The translations under genes were made by a program, and so were the position numbers. The notes beneath the pieces are model-generated. The model saw nothing but the letters and a program-made list of their open reading frames with translations. It searched no databases and was not told where the DNA came from. 64,000 nt of DNA, taken from positions 38,096 through 102,095 of the forward strand of contig CALJGV010000009.1 of NCBI GenBank assembly GCA_938075305.1. Direction: 5' to 3'. Source of the stretch: an uncultured bacterium (GTDB lineage: Bacteria > Planctomycetota > UBA1135 > GCA-002686595). Below, in pieces: positions 23,343 to 32,873 of this stretch (position 1 is the first letter of the stretch; each line of letters opens with the position of its first letter).

Positions 23343-26300
23343 TCGCCCGCCGCTGCACCGTCACCCTTCGCGGCCTCCACGGCCGGCGCCTCGGCGTCAG
23401 TCGGGCCCTCCGCGACCGCCGGGATCCCACCGCCGCCGAAGCGTTCGGAGAGCCCCTGGATCATCCGGTAGAGCGACGGCGTGAGGACGAGGCCGAGGAT
23501 CGTCGCGAGGATCATCCCGAAGAACACCGTGACGCCGAGGGCCACCCGCGAACCGGCGCCCGCGCCGGTGGCGAGGACCAGGGGCGCGGTGCCGAAGACG
23601 AAGGAGACCACGGTCATGAGGATCGGGCGGAAGCGCAGGCGCGAGGCCTCGATGGCCGCCGCGACCACGCCGAGGCCCGACTCCCGCTGCTCCTTCGCGA
23701 ACTCCACGATGAGGATCGCGTTCTTCGAGATGAGCGCGATCAGCAGCACGATGCCGATCTGGGTGTAGACGTTGTTCCCGAAGGGCGTGAGCATCGTGCC
23801 CAGCGCGGCCCCGAGCAGGCCCAGGGGCACGGCGAGGATGATGGCCACGGGGAGCATCCAGGACTCGTACTGGGCCGCCAGCACGAGGAACACGAGGAAG
23901 ATCGCGAGGAGGAAGATCGCGCCGGCGCCGCCGGTGGCCTCCTTCTCCTGGTACGACAGGCCGTTCCAGGCGATCCCGAAGTTGGGGCCGGGGAGGACCT
24001 GGTCCTTCACCCCCTCGATGATGTCCAGCGACTGGCCCGAGCTGATGCCGGGCGCCGCGCTGCCCTTGATGGAGGCGCTGGGGTACAGGTTGAAGCGGAC
24101 GATGGAGGCAGGCCCCACGCGCTCCTCCACCGTGGCCACCGAGGCCATGGGGACGATGCGCCCGTCGCTGGTGCCCATGCGCAGCTTGCCGATGTCCGAC
24201 GGCACCGAGCGCGTCTCCGACTCGCCCTGCAGGCGCACCTGGTAGGTCCGTCCGAACTCGTTGAAGTCGTTGGCGTAGGCGGAGCCCAGGTAGGTCTGGA
24301 GCGTGTTGAAGACCGTCTGCAGCGAGATCCCCATCTGCTTGACCTTGTCCCGGTCCACGTCAACGTAGAGCTGCGGCACCGTCGCGCGGAGGCCCGAGTT
24401 GACCCTCATCAGCGTGGGCTGCTCGTTGCCGGCGTCCACCAGGGCGTTGGCCGCCTTCGAGAGGTTCGCGATGCCGCCGCCGGCGCGGTCCTGCAGCTGC
24501 ATGTCGAAGCCGCCGACCAGCCCCACGCCGGGGATGGAAGGCACGGGGAAGGCAAAGATCTGGGCGTCGGGGATCTGCTGGAAGCGCCCCATCAGCCCCA
24601 TGATGATCCCCCTCAGGCTGGTCTCCTTCGTCGTGCGTTCGTCCCAGGGATCGAGGGTCACGATGAAGCTCACCGTCGAGGAGCTCGCGGCGCCGTCGAT
24701 CAGCGAGTAGCCGATCAGGGCCACGCTCGCGTCGACCCCGGGGGTCTTGTCGAGCACCGCGTCCACCTTCTGCCCCACCGCCCGGGTTCGCTCCTTGGAG
24801 GCTGCGTCGGGCAGCTGCGCCGAGACGATCAGGTAGCCCATGTCCTCCTGGGGCACGAAGCCCGTGGGGAGCTTGCTGAACGTGTAGCCCCCGGCGAAGA
24901 CGACGCTGAGGAAGACCACGAGGCTGATGGCGAACTTGCGCACCGCCATGCCCACCACGCCCACGTAGCCCTTGGTCGCGAGGTCGAGCGTCCAGTTGAA
25001 GCCGCGGTAGAAGAAGTTCTTCTTCTGCTTCGAGGGCCGCATGAGGATCGCGCAGAGCGCGGGGCTCAGGCTCAGCGCGTTGATCGAGCTGAAGACCGTG
25101 GCCGCGGAGATGGTCAGGCCGAACTGCTTGAACATCACGCCGACCAGGCCCGGCATGAAGGACGTCGGGACGAAGACCGCGAGCAGGACGAGCGTGGTCG
25201 CCACGATCGGCCCGGTCACCTCCTCCATCGCCTTGAGCGCGGCGTCCTTGCTGGAGAGCCCGGTGTCGATGTTCCGCGCCACGTTCTCCACCACCACGAT
25301 CGCGTCGTCCACGACGATCCCGATGGCGAGCACGATGCCAAAGAGCGACAGCGTGTTGAGGGAGAAGCCCAGGGCCGACATCACCGCGAAGGTGCCGATC
25401 AGCGAGACCGGGATGGTCACCGCCGGGATCAGCGTCGCCCGGAAGTCCTGGAGGAAGATGAGGACGGTGAGGATGACCAGCAGCGCCGCGATGAAGAGGG
25501 TGCTGATGATCTCCTGGATGGAGGCCCGCACGACGTCCGCGGCGTCGTAGGTGACCTGGGCGCTCAGGTCGTTCGGGAAGCTCGACCGGGTCGTCTCGAT
25601 GAGCTTGGCGACCTGGTCCGAGATCTGGATGAGGTTGGCGCCGGGGAGCTGATAGATCGCGATGTTCGCGGCCGGCCGCCCGTTCAGGGACGAACCCATC
25701 ACGTAGTTCTGGGCGCCGCGCTCGACCCGGGCGATGTCGCCCACGCGCAGGACGCGACCGTCCTTGCCGGTCCGGACGACGATGTTCTCGAACTCGGCGA
25801 CGCTCACGAGGCGGCCCTTGGTCGAGACGGTGTACTCGAAGGTGGTCCCCGCCGGAGCTGGGTCCTCGCCGATCTTGCCGGCCGCCACCTGCACGTTCTG
25901 CTCCTGGATCGCGGCCAGGACGTCCGCCGGCGTGAGGCTCCTGGCCTCGAGCTCGAAGGGGTCGAGCCACAGGCGCATGGAGTAGTCCGAAGCGCCGAAG
26001 ATCTGCGCGTCACCCACGCCGCTGATCCGCTTCAGCTCATCGCGCAGGTTGAGGGAGGCCCAGTTGCTCAGGTAGACGTCGTCCAGGCTGCCGCCCGGCG
26101 AGTACACCGAGATCATCTGGGCGAAGTCGGGCATCTTCTTGTTGGTTGTGATGCCCAACCGCCGGACGTCCTCAGGGAGGCTCGGCTCCGCAGAGGAGAC
26201 GCGGTTCTGCACCTGGACCGAGGCGATGTCGAGGTCCGTGCCCGGCTCGAACGTGATGGTCAGCGTGTAGCTGCCGTCCGACGCCGAGATGCTCGACATG

Positions 26301-26533
26301 TAGAGCATCCGCTCGACGCCGTTGACCTCCTGCTCGATGGGCGCCGCAACCGTGTCGGCCACCACGCTGGCGTCCGCGCCCGGGTAGTTCGCCTTGACGG
26401 CGATCGTGGGCGGCGCGAGGTCGGGGTACTGCGCGATCGGGAGCTTGACCAGCGCGGTCGCCCCCATGGTGATCACGATGATCGAGACCACCGTCGCGAA
26501 GATCGGACGGAGAATGAAGAATCTGGAGAGCAT
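23339..26533 (-). CDS. RND efflux pump, HAE1/AcrB family (1064 aa)
   Basis: Inner-membrane proton/substrate antiporter of a tripartite efflux system. N-terminus MLSRFFILRPIFATVVSIIVITMGATALVKLPIAQYPDLAPPTI is typical of AcrB/MexF-like pumps. TM4 carries GIVLAIGIVVDDAIVVVENV with the two proton-relay Asp. Two large periplasmic loops and 12 predicted TM segments are present; the C-terminal tail is Ala/Glu rich. Length fits HAE1 proteins. Order: membrane-fusion gene, 13 bp, pump, overlapping DUF2891 lipoprotein. Substrates are probably amphiphilic drugs or solvents by family. Confidence 0.95.
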   Translation of the reverse strand: MLSRFFILRPIFATVVSIIVITMGATALVKLPIAQYPDLAPPTIAVKANYPGADASVVADTVAAPIEQEVNGVERMLYMSSISASDGSYTLTITFEPGTDLDIASVQVQNRVSSAEPSLPEDVRRLGITTNKKMPDFAQMISVYSPGGSLDDVYLSNWASLNLRDELKRISGVGDAQIFGASDYSMRLWLDPFELEARSLTPADVLAAIQEQNVQVAAGKIGEDPAPAGTTFEYTVSTKGRLVSVAEFENIVVRTGKDGRVLRVGDIARVERGAQNYVMGSSLNGRPAANIAIYQLPGANLIQISDQVAKLIETTRSSFPNDLSAQVTYDAADVVRASIQEIISTLFIAALLVILTVLIFLQDFRATLIPAVTIPVSLIGTFAVMSALGFSLNTLSLFGIVLAIGIVVDDAIVVVENVARNIDTGLSSKDAALKAMEEVTGPIVATTLVLLAVFVPTSFMPGLVGVMFKQFGLTISAATVFSSINALSLSPALCAILMRPSKQKKNFFYRGFNWTLDLATKGYVGVVGMAVRKFAISLVVFLSVVFAGGYTFSKLPTGFVPQEDMGYLIVSAQLPDAASKERTRAVGQKVDAVLDKTPGVDASVALIGYSLIDGAASSSTVSFIVTLDPWDERTTKETSLRGIIMGLMGRFQQIPDAQIFAFPVPSIPGVGLVGGFDMQLQDRAGGGIANLSKAANALVDAGNEQPTLMRVNSGLRATVPQLYVDVDRDKVKQMGISLQTVFNTLQTYLGSAYANDFNEFGRTYQVRLQGESETRSVPSDIGKLRMGTSDGRIVPMASVATVEERVGPASIVRFNLYPSASIKGSAAPGISSGQSLDIIEGVKDQVLPGPNFGIAWNGLSYQEKEATGGAGAIFLLAIFLVFLVLAAQYESWMLPVAIILAVPLGLLGAALGTMLTPFGNNVYTQIGIVLLIALISKNAILIVEFAKEQRESGLGVVAAAIEASRLRFRPILMTVVSFVFGTAPLVLATGAGAGSRVALGVTVFFGMILATILGLVLTPSLYRMIQGLSERFGGGGIPAVAEGPTDAEAPAVEAAKGDGAAAGE

Positions 26534-26546
26534 CTGGATGGCCCCG

Positions 26547-27668
26547 TCAGCTGTCCTGCTTGATCCGGACCGGGGCGCCAGGCCGCGCGGAGATCATGCC
26601 GTTGACGATGACGTTGTCCGTTCCATCGATGCCCGACAGGATCACCAGCCCGTCGGAGGTCTGCTGTCCGACCTTGACGGAGCGGCGCTCCACCACGTCG
26701 TCCTTGCCGACGACGAGCAGGTAGGGCCCCTGCTGATCGCGACCCAGGGCCACCTCCGGTACGACCGTCGCGCCCTTGATCTCGCCCGCCTGGATCCGGA
26801 TCCGCACGAAGAGGCCGCCCTTGAGCTTGCCCTCCGCGTTGTCGAACTCGGCGCGGATGCGCAGCGTCCCGGTCTCGAGGTCCACCTCGGGGTCAACGTA
26901 GTCCACCCGCCCGGAGAAGGGGAAGCCCTCGTCAATCTCACGGGCCAGCTCGATGGGCGGCAGCGAGTCGAGGGCCTCTCGAACTCGCCCCTCCTTCTCA
27001 TCCCTGGCCGCGTACTCGAGCATGACCCGATCGGGGAGCGAGAACCACGCGTCGATCTTGGAGTCGTCGTAGATCTTGGTCAGCGCGGAGGTGCCGAGGC
27101 CACCCACGAGGCTGCCGACAAAGTAGTCGCTCTGCTCAGCGCGCCCGTCGATCGGGGCGTAGATCTCCGTGTAGGAGACGTCCAGCTGCTTGATGGCCAG
27201 GTTCTTGGTGGCCACCTTCACGTTCTCGGCGGCGACCTTGTGCTTGGCGCGCGCCTCGAGCGCCTGGAGCTCGGAGACCGCCCGATCCTTGTAGGCCTTC
27301 TCGAGCCGGGTCGCCGTCACGTCCGCCAGCTCGGCCTCAGCCTTGGCGCTGAGGAGCTGGGCGGCGGCGGCGTCCCGCGCGGCGGCGAAGGGCGCCGGGT
27401 CGATGCGGAACATCAGGTCACCGGCCTTCACCGGCTCCCCCTCCTTGTGGGCGATCTCCTCGAGGACACCGTTCACACGGGCCCGGATTTCCACCGTCTG
27501 GACCGGCTCCGTCTGACCGCTCACCACCTCGTACTTGGTGATGTCCTTGACGAGGGGCTTTTGCACCTCGACCAGCGGCGGCTTGGGGGCGATGGGCGCG
27601 GGCTTCTCGCTGCATCCGACGAGGCTGCCCAGGAGCCCGGCCGTCATGAGTAGGGTGGCCGTCTTCAT
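26547..27668 (-). CDS. RND periplasmic adaptor (AcrA/MexE-type, 373 aa)
   Basis: Membrane-fusion protein linking the RND pump to the outer-membrane factor. Lipoprotein signal MKTATLLMTAGLLGSLVGCSEK (lipobox LVGC). Then the lipoyl/hairpin region VEIRARVNGVLEEIAHKEGEPVKAGDLMFRIDPAPF, alpha-helical hairpin (AAAAQLLSAKAEAELADVTATRLEKAYKDRAVSELQ), beta-barrel and a membrane-proximal domain ending VNGMISARPGAPVRI. First gene of the minus-strand operon; its ATG is 72 bp from the divergent outer-membrane-factor gene, so both promoters share this gap. Confidence 0.94.
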   Translation of the reverse strand: MKTATLLMTAGLLGSLVGCSEKPAPIAPKPPLVEVQKPLVKDITKYEVVSGQTEPVQTVEIRARVNGVLEEIAHKEGEPVKAGDLMFRIDPAPFAAARDAAAAQLLSAKAEAELADVTATRLEKAYKDRAVSELQALEARAKHKVAAENVKVATKNLAIKQLDVSYTEIYAPIDGRAEQSDYFVGSLVGGLGTSALTKIYDDSKIDAWFSLPDRVMLEYAARDEKEGRVREALDSLPPIELAREIDEGFPFSGRVDYVDPEVDLETGTLRIRAEFDNAEGKLKGGLFVRIRIQAGEIKGATVVPEVALGRDQQGPYLLVVGKDDVVERRSVKVGQQTSDGLVILSGIDGTDNVIVNGMISARPGAPVRIKQDS

Positions 27669-27740
27669 TGCCCCAAGAGGGTAGGTGTAATGGAGAGCGC
27701 GCCACAGAGGCCCCGGCCAATTCTGCTACCGTTTGCCGCG

Positions 27741-29294
27741 ATGTCGACCCAAGCCCAGCCGCGTAGAAGCAGCCTCGTCCTGACGGCCCTCGCCGGCGCA
27801 CTCCTCGTCACGTCCTGCAAGGTCGGGCCCGACTACGAGGAGCCCGTCCTCGAGGAGGGCGTCCTGGAGGAGTCCTTCGCCGCCTCCACCGACCCGGCGT
27901 TCAAGCCCGGGGAGGCGGATCTCTCCGAGTGGTGGTCCGTCTTCAACGACCCCGTGCTGACCTCGATCATCGAGCGCGCAGAGGCCGGGAACAAGGACCT
28001 CAAGGTGGCGCTGGCGCGGGTCGAGGAAGCGCGCACCCGGGTCGAGTTCGCGAAGGGCGCCCGGTTCCCCGCCCTCTCCCTCGGCGGCGGCGCCGCGGTC
28101 TCGAGCAACCAGTTCACCGGCTTCAGGTCGGAGACCGTGTCCTCGCTTCAGGCGGAGGCCGCCTGGGAGCTGGACGTCTTCGGTCGCATCGCGCGCCAGA
28201 TCGAGTCCGATCAGGCGAGCTTCGAGGCGAGCGAGGAGGATCTCAGGGACGTCCGCGTCGCGCTGCTGGCGGAGGTCGCACGTTCCTACATCTCCGTCCG
28301 CGCCCTGCAGATGCAGCTCAAGAGCGCGGAGGAGAACCTGGCGAGCCAGAAGACGATCCTGGAGCTGACGCGCTCTCGCGCGGCGAACGGGATCTCCTCG
28401 GACCTGGACCTCAAGCGCTCCGAGAGCCTCTACGCCGCCTCGGAGGCGGCGCTGCCCCCGCTCCGGGTCAGCCTCAGCCAGGCGATCAACACCCTGGGCG
28501 TGCTGATCGGCAAGAACCCCACCGCGCTCCAGGAGGAGCTCAGGGCCCCCGCCCCCATCCCGGTCCCCCCCGGTGAGGTGACGGTCGGGGTGCCCGCGGA
28601 CCTGCTGCGGCAGCGTCCCGACATCCGCGGCGCCGAGCGCCGCCTCGCCGCCCAGACCGCCCGCGTCGGCGTCGCCACCGCGGACCTCTACCCGACCTTC
28701 GGGATCGGAGGGACCCTCGGCATCGGCAACCGCGCCGGCGGCAGCCTGCTCGGCGCGGGGAACACCGCCTACACCGTCGGGCCTGGCTTCACGAACTGGA
28801 CGATCTTCAGCGGAGGGAGGATCCGGAACCTCATCAAGGCCGAGGACATCCGCGTGGAGCAGGCGCTCCTGCGCTACGAGAGCACGGTCCTCAACGCGCT
28901 CCTTGAGGTCGAGACCGCCCTCATCTCGTTCACCCAGCAGGGCGCGCGCGTCGACGCTCTCGGGCGAGCCTCGACCGCCTCCACCGAGGCCCTCGACCTC
29001 GCCACGGGCCTCTACGAACAGGGCCTGATCGACTACGAGCAGCTCCTCAACGTCCAGCGAGACCTGCTCACCCAGGACATCGAGCTCTTCAACGCCCGCG
29101 GTGAGGCCGCGAGCGCCCTGGTCCTGCTCTACCGATCCATGGGCGGCGGCTGGAACCCGGAAGAGCTCGAGGCGGAGCCCGAGGAGGAGCCCCCCACCGA
29201 GCAGGAGCCGGCCGAGGGGGATGAGTCGTCGACGCCCGCCGCCGCTGCCCCCTCACAGGGCACCGAGGGCGACGCGGACGCAGACAAGGGCTGA
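27741..29294 (+). CDS. Outer-membrane efflux lipoprotein, NodT/OprM type (517 aa)
   Basis: TolC-like channel for the divergent RND system. The ATG at 27741 was chosen over 27690; it yields a signal with lipobox LVTSC followed by KVGPDYEEP, the standard NodT-family start. Two outer-membrane-efflux repeats: SEWWSVFNDPVLTSIIERA ... VALLAEVARSYISVRALQ, and VPADLLRQRPDIRGAERRLAAQTARVGVATADLYPTFG ... GLIDYEQLLNVQRDLLTQDIELF. The C-terminal 45 residues are an acidic low-complexity tail (EEEPPTEQEPAEGDESS) not usual in the family. Divergent arrangement relative to adaptor and pump suggests a shared regulator acting on 27669-27740, but no operator is evident. Confidence 0.93.
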   Translation: MSTQAQPRRSSLVLTALAGALLVTSCKVGPDYEEPVLEEGVLEESFAASTDPAFKPGEADLSEWWSVFNDPVLTSIIERAEAGNKDLKVALARVEEARTRVEFAKGARFPALSLGGGAAVSSNQFTGFRSETVSSLQAEAAWELDVFGRIARQIESDQASFEASEEDLRDVRVALLAEVARSYISVRALQMQLKSAEENLASQKTILELTRSRAANGISSDLDLKRSESLYAASEAALPPLRVSLSQAINTLGVLIGKNPTALQEELRAPAPIPVPPGEVTVGVPADLLRQRPDIRGAERRLAAQTARVGVATADLYPTFGIGGTLGIGNRAGGSLLGAGNTAYTVGPGFTNWTIFSGGRIRNLIKAEDIRVEQALLRYESTVLNALLEVETALISFTQQGARVDALGRASTASTEALDLATGLYEQGLIDYEQLLNVQRDLLTQDIELFNARGEAASALVLLYRSMGGGWNPEELEAEPEEEPPTEQEPAEGDESSTPAAAAPSQGTEGDADADKG

Positions 29295-29308
29295 GCGGGC
29301 GGAGCGGA

Positions 29309-29328
29309 CCTGATCGAGCTCGATCAGG
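29309..29328. repeat. 20-bp perfect palindrome
   Basis: CCTGATCGAG/CTCGATCAGG, 14 bp past the outer-membrane-factor stop, with no loop. It could be a protein-binding site or part of a termination region. Confidence 0.6.
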
Positions 29329-29408
29329 GGGGCGACGCGCCCGGAGCCGACGACACGCCCGACGACTCCCGGAATCGAGAGAGGGGCCGATCTCCTCCGC
29401 CCCCAGAA

Positions 29409-29427
29409 GGGAGCCCTCGAGGCTCCC
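29409..29427. terminator. Bidirectional terminator-like hairpin
   Basis: GGGAGCC-CTCGA-GGCTCCC between the convergent outer-membrane-factor and PqaA-like genes; 7-bp stem, no T run. Confidence 0.5.
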
Positions 29428-29470
29428 TGTGACTGGACGAGCGAGAGGTGATCGACGCCCCCGCCTCACC

Positions 29471-31336
29471 TCACGGGCAGGTCTGGATCGCGAGAGCGTT
29501 CGACAGGCCAGGGGAAAGGCCCTGGCTCAGCGCCTGCACCGCGAACTGACCGCTGGAGAGCGCCGTCCATCCAGCGGCACCGGGGTGCCACGGGAGGAGG
29601 GCCGCGCCGCCCGGACCTGCCTGCCCGTGCGCGATCACGCGCCGACCGCCGCCGATGCAGAGGCTCCCCGCAGGCACGCCCATCGGCAGGCCCCGCTGGC
29701 CGCCCACGAGGGCGACGGTGGCGCCGGGCGCCGCGTCGGTCAGCGCGAAGTGCAGGCTGTTCGCTGCCTGCGGCGGCATCAGCTCGAGCTGCGGCGCGCC
29801 GGCTCCCTGGTCGCAGAAGGACACCACGTCGAAGCAAGGACCGGCGCCTTCCAGCGGCACCCGGGTGTAGGGCGCGCTGATCGGGAGCGTGTGGCCATCG
29901 ACGGTGGCTGTGTGGGTGGTGATCAGGTCAATGGTCGTACGACCAGGCTCCAGCGGGATCGAGACGGTCCACGTGCTGCCGCTTCCCGTCATGTCCGCCC
30001 AGTTCTGCTCCGGGAAGAGGTCGTAGAGGTACCAGGACGACCCGTCGGGCCCCCGGTCGTACATCCAGAAGACGCGGCTCTCCTCGGGCTCGCCGCCCTC
30101 GGGGAAGGTCACCGTCACGTCGAGCTCGGCGCCGTTGACGACCGCGGAGATCTCGGGCGTCTCCAGCCCACCCTCGGCCCCGAAGAGCTGCTCCGCGAAG
30201 AACGCGGGGTTGACGCCGTTCGTGGGCGCCTCGGGGTGACCGGTTCGGCTGTGCCCGCCGTTGGGGACGATGTAGGTCCGAAGGCCGGGCAGGATCTTGC
30301 TGGTTTCGGGCACGTCGTAGGCGACCCAGTCGTGGGAGCCCGGGAGGCTGAAGATCTCGACGCCCCGGTCAGCGAGCTGCTCCCAGTTCTCGCTCACGTA
30401 GAGGTCGTCGGTGACGCGGTCGAACGCGGCCTGAATCTCCGCCTCCGTCCAGCCGTAGGCTCGGATCGCCGCGCGGAACGGATCGCCGGACCGGAAGGCC
30501 TTGAGGTAGTAGCTCCACCACTGATCGCCAGCGGGCAGGCCCGCCGCGCGGGCCTGGTCGAAGTCCGCGTCGGCGGCGACGACCTCGGCGACCGCGTCGG
30601 GTTCACCGGCTCGGATCGGGGACAGCGCCGTGAACGCGTGCGTGCTCCGGACCGCCGTGATGCGCTCGTCGTGGATGGACGAGATCAGGGGCGCGATGCC
30701 GTTCTTTGAGTTGCCGTGCGCGATGACCGGACCGGGCTGGATCAGCGAATCGTCGAAGGCCGCGGTGATCGAGCGCATCATGATGGCGCTCCACAGGAAG
30801 TACTCCGAGTAGCGGTAGTCGAGGGTCTCGATGAAGCGGTCCCGCAGCACGGGGTCCGAGGGGAGATCGGGGTAATTGCCGAGCCCGGTGATCAGCGGGG
30901 TGACGACCCCGACGCCGCCGTCAATGGCCAGCGCGGTCCCGTCGCTCACGAAGAGCTGCTGGTCCCCCACAGCTGGGGTCCCCTTCCCTCCGATCACGAA
31001 GCCGCTGGCGGTGCCGGTGAGGGGGACGATGAGCCGGACAGGCACTCGGATCTCCACGCCGGTCCACCAGTGGTCGACATGGATGTCGATGAGCTTCTGG
31101 CGGGTCGTGCCGCCGACGGTGTCCACGTGCCAGTCCTCGAGGACGACCACGTCCAACGTGCTCGCGTCGGTCATGGTCGGCATGTGGAACGGCTCGTCGA
31201 GGGTGGGCCCGCTGAGCTGGACCGAGCCCGTGGCGTCGGAGAACACCGTGTTCTGCGCGAGCGCCACGGGCGTCAGCAGGAAGCCCAGAGCGACGACGCT
31301 CCGCGCAGGGAGAGCGATCAGGATCTTGTTGGTCAT
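29471..31336 (-). CDS. Secreted PhoPQ-activated pathogenicity-related (PqaA-type) alpha/beta hydrolase (621 aa)
   Basis: The start at 31336 gives the signal peptide MTNKILIALPARSVVALGFLLTPVALAQ. The body resembles the PhoPQ_related/PqaA family: a long insertion-rich alpha/beta-hydrolase with VIAHGNSKNGIAP (nucleophile Ser in GNSKNG), GSHDWVAYDVPE (candidate Asp) and VPNGGHSRTGHPEAP (candidate His). A Big-like sandwich follows (VVNGAELDVTVTFPEGGEPEESRVFW). The C-terminal 130 residues (DVVSFCDQGAGAPQLEL ... GSLCIGGGRRVIAHGQAG) are a divergent copy of the secreted C-terminal domain shared by other window proteins. The ribosome-binding site lies in a hairpin. Activity unknown; peptidase-, esterase- or cutinase-like actions are possible. 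Confidence 0.8.
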   Translation of the reverse strand: MTNKILIALPARSVVALGFLLTPVALAQNTVFSDATGSVQLSGPTLDEPFHMPTMTDASTLDVVVLEDWHVDTVGGTTRQKLIDIHVDHWWTGVEIRVPVRLIVPLTGTASGFVIGGKGTPAVGDQQLFVSDGTALAIDGGVGVVTPLITGLGNYPDLPSDPVLRDRFIETLDYRYSEYFLWSAIMMRSITAAFDDSLIQPGPVIAHGNSKNGIAPLISSIHDERITAVRSTHAFTALSPIRAGEPDAVAEVVAADADFDQARAAGLPAGDQWWSYYLKAFRSGDPFRAAIRAYGWTEAEIQAAFDRVTDDLYVSENWEQLADRGVEIFSLPGSHDWVAYDVPETSKILPGLRTYIVPNGGHSRTGHPEAPTNGVNPAFFAEQLFGAEGGLETPEISAVVNGAELDVTVTFPEGGEPEESRVFWMYDRGPDGSSWYLYDLFPEQNWADMTGSGSTWTVSIPLEPGRTTIDLITTHTATVDGHTLPISAPYTRVPLEGAGPCFDVVSFCDQGAGAPQLELMPPQAANSLHFALTDAAPGATVALVGGQRGLPMGVPAGSLCIGGGRRVIAHGQAGPGGAALLPWHPGAAGWTALSSGQFAVQALSQGLSPGLSNALAIQTCP

Positions 31337-31345
31337 GGATTCGTC

Positions 31346-31363
31346 CCCCCTGGTGCCAGGGGG
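31346..31363 (-). promoter_or_regulatory. Hairpin containing the ribosome-binding site of the PqaA-type gene
   Basis: The minus strand reads CCCCCTGGCACCAGGGGGGACGA just before ATG 31336. CCCCCT/AGGGGG pair across a 6-nt loop and AGGGGG is the only Shine-Dalgarno-like sequence, so initiation may be controlled by this fold. Confidence 0.5.
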
Positions 31364-31580
31364 AATGCAGGTGGAGTCGGCGAGTTCGCTGGGGCGCCCG
31401 TACGGACGACGCCTTGAACCGACCTGCTCACCGATGGTTCCGCCCGTCCTGCTCACCCTTGGGGGAACGCCTCGAGCGCCGTCGTCGACGGCGCCCTGCG
31501 ACTTCACCACGCCTGGCCCCGGGGGCGCAGGGGCAGGGCGGCGTCCCCGAGCGGGAGCGACCGACCCGAGCGCGCGCCGC

Positions 31581-32771
31581 TCAGCCCAGGGCCGCGAGCC
31601 GCTCCACGAGGCGATCCACGTCTGCCTCGACCTGGTACAGCCCGAAGCCGAAGCGCAGCCGGTCGTCCCGCGCGTCCGTGACGACCCGCGCTTCCAGGAG
31701 GCGCCGCTGCAGGTCGCGCGCGTCGGCGCGTCGGAAGGTCAGGAAGTGACCTCGGCGCGCTCCCGGGACCTCGTGACGCCCGGGGACCAGCTCGGAGAGG
31801 TCGAGGGGGCCCGCGTCGCCCGCGCCGACGCGGTCGAGGAACCGCTCCTGAAGCGCCACGACGTGCCCGTGGATGGCAGCCACGGTGACACCCTCGGCCC
31901 CGAGGAGCTCGAAGATCGCCTGAAGCCGATGGAACGGGGTCGGCTCGAAGGTCGCCCCCAGCATCCGGGAGGCGCCAGGGTCGTAGCCCACCTGCTCCCC
32001 CTGCTCCCCGTCGAGCGACCCGAAGCCTGCGAACCAGCCCGTGAACTCCGGCCGCTCCTCGCGCCCGTCCGGCGCCACGATGAACGAGACCCCCTCGCCC
32101 GCCATGGCGTACTTGTAGCCGCCGCTCATGTAGTACAGGCGATCGCTGTAGGGGCCCAGGTCCGTGGGGAGCGCCATGAACCCGTGGTAGCCGTCCACCA
32201 CGCAGGCCGTCTCCTCGGGAAGCTCCGTCAGGAGGTCGAACACGCGATCGAAGGCGAACCCCGAGGAGAAGAAGACGTGGCTCGCGAAGACGAGGTCCCA
32301 GGGACCGTCCGCGGTCGCCGCCTCGAACCTGGCGGGGAGGGTCTCGAAGGGCTCGGCCGCGACCTGGGTCCACTGGACGCGACCGCTCTCCTGGAAGCGG
32401 CGCATCTGACGGGTGAAGCTGTGGAACTCGGCGTCCGTGGACAGGACCCGCAGGGGGCGATGCTCGTTCCACGATGGGAGCGCGCTCATGAGGCGCAGCA
32501 GCAGGTCGTGGGTGTTGGCCGAGAAGGCCACGCGTTTCGGGTCCGCCACCCCGAGGGTCCTCGCCACACCGGCCTGACAGGCGGGATAGACCTCCGAGAA
32601 GAAGCGCCCCCACTTCTCATCCGCGAGCGTGACCGCGTCCTCGAACGCCCGCAGGTGCGCCGCGTGCGCCGCGTCGGGCCACAGGTGGTGGCTGTGGGCC
32701 GCGAAGTGGAGGCGCCCGGGCTCGGCGGCCAGGGCGGTACGGAAGAGGTGGGTGACGTCGAGGGTGCTCAC
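31581..32771 (-). CDS. Class V aminotransferase / kynureninase-like PLP protein (396 aa)
   Basis: Fold-type I PLP enzyme. The GTG at 32771 (MSTLDVTHLFRTALA) was chosen; most of the 888-residue ORF-track entry is antisense to the oxidoreductase. Motifs: RLHFAAHSHHLWPDAA near residue 20; FSANTHDLLLRLMSAL for the PLP phosphate region; VVDGYHGFMALPTDLGPY with the PLP-N1 Asp; and SGGYKYAMAGEGVSF with the probable Schiff-base Lys. The YKY context and DGYHGF resemble kynureninase-type class V proteins. No kyn-pathway genes are nearby, so the substrate is open. Divergent from the Gfo/Idh gene (102 bp). Confidence 0.82.
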   Translation of the reverse strand: MSTLDVTHLFRTALAAEPGRLHFAAHSHHLWPDAAHAAHLRAFEDAVTLADEKWGRFFSEVYPACQAGVARTLGVADPKRVAFSANTHDLLLRLMSALPSWNEHRPLRVLSTDAEFHSFTRQMRRFQESGRVQWTQVAAEPFETLPARFEAATADGPWDLVFASHVFFSSGFAFDRVFDLLTELPEETACVVDGYHGFMALPTDLGPYSDRLYYMSGGYKYAMAGEGVSFIVAPDGREERPEFTGWFAGFGSLDGEQGEQVGYDPGASRMLGATFEPTPFHRLQAIFELLGAEGVTVAAIHGHVVALQERFLDRVGAGDAGPLDLSELVPGRHEVPGARRGHFLTFRRADARDLQRRLLEARVVTDARDDRLRFGFGLYQVEADVDRLVERLAALG

Positions 32772-32873
32772 GCCGCGAGGGTAACCCGGCAGCGCTGGAG
32801 CGAGTATCGCCGCGCTGGATAGACTCGGGAGCGTCACATCGCCCGTTCCCTCCAACGTCCCCTCCCCCCATCG

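Noticed and set aside
23330-26563. 1077-residue plus-strand ORF opposite the RND pump
   Set aside because: Low-complexity Arg/Asp/His/Glu composition with no motifs, complementary to a clear HAE1 pump; typical open antisense frame in GC-rich DNA.
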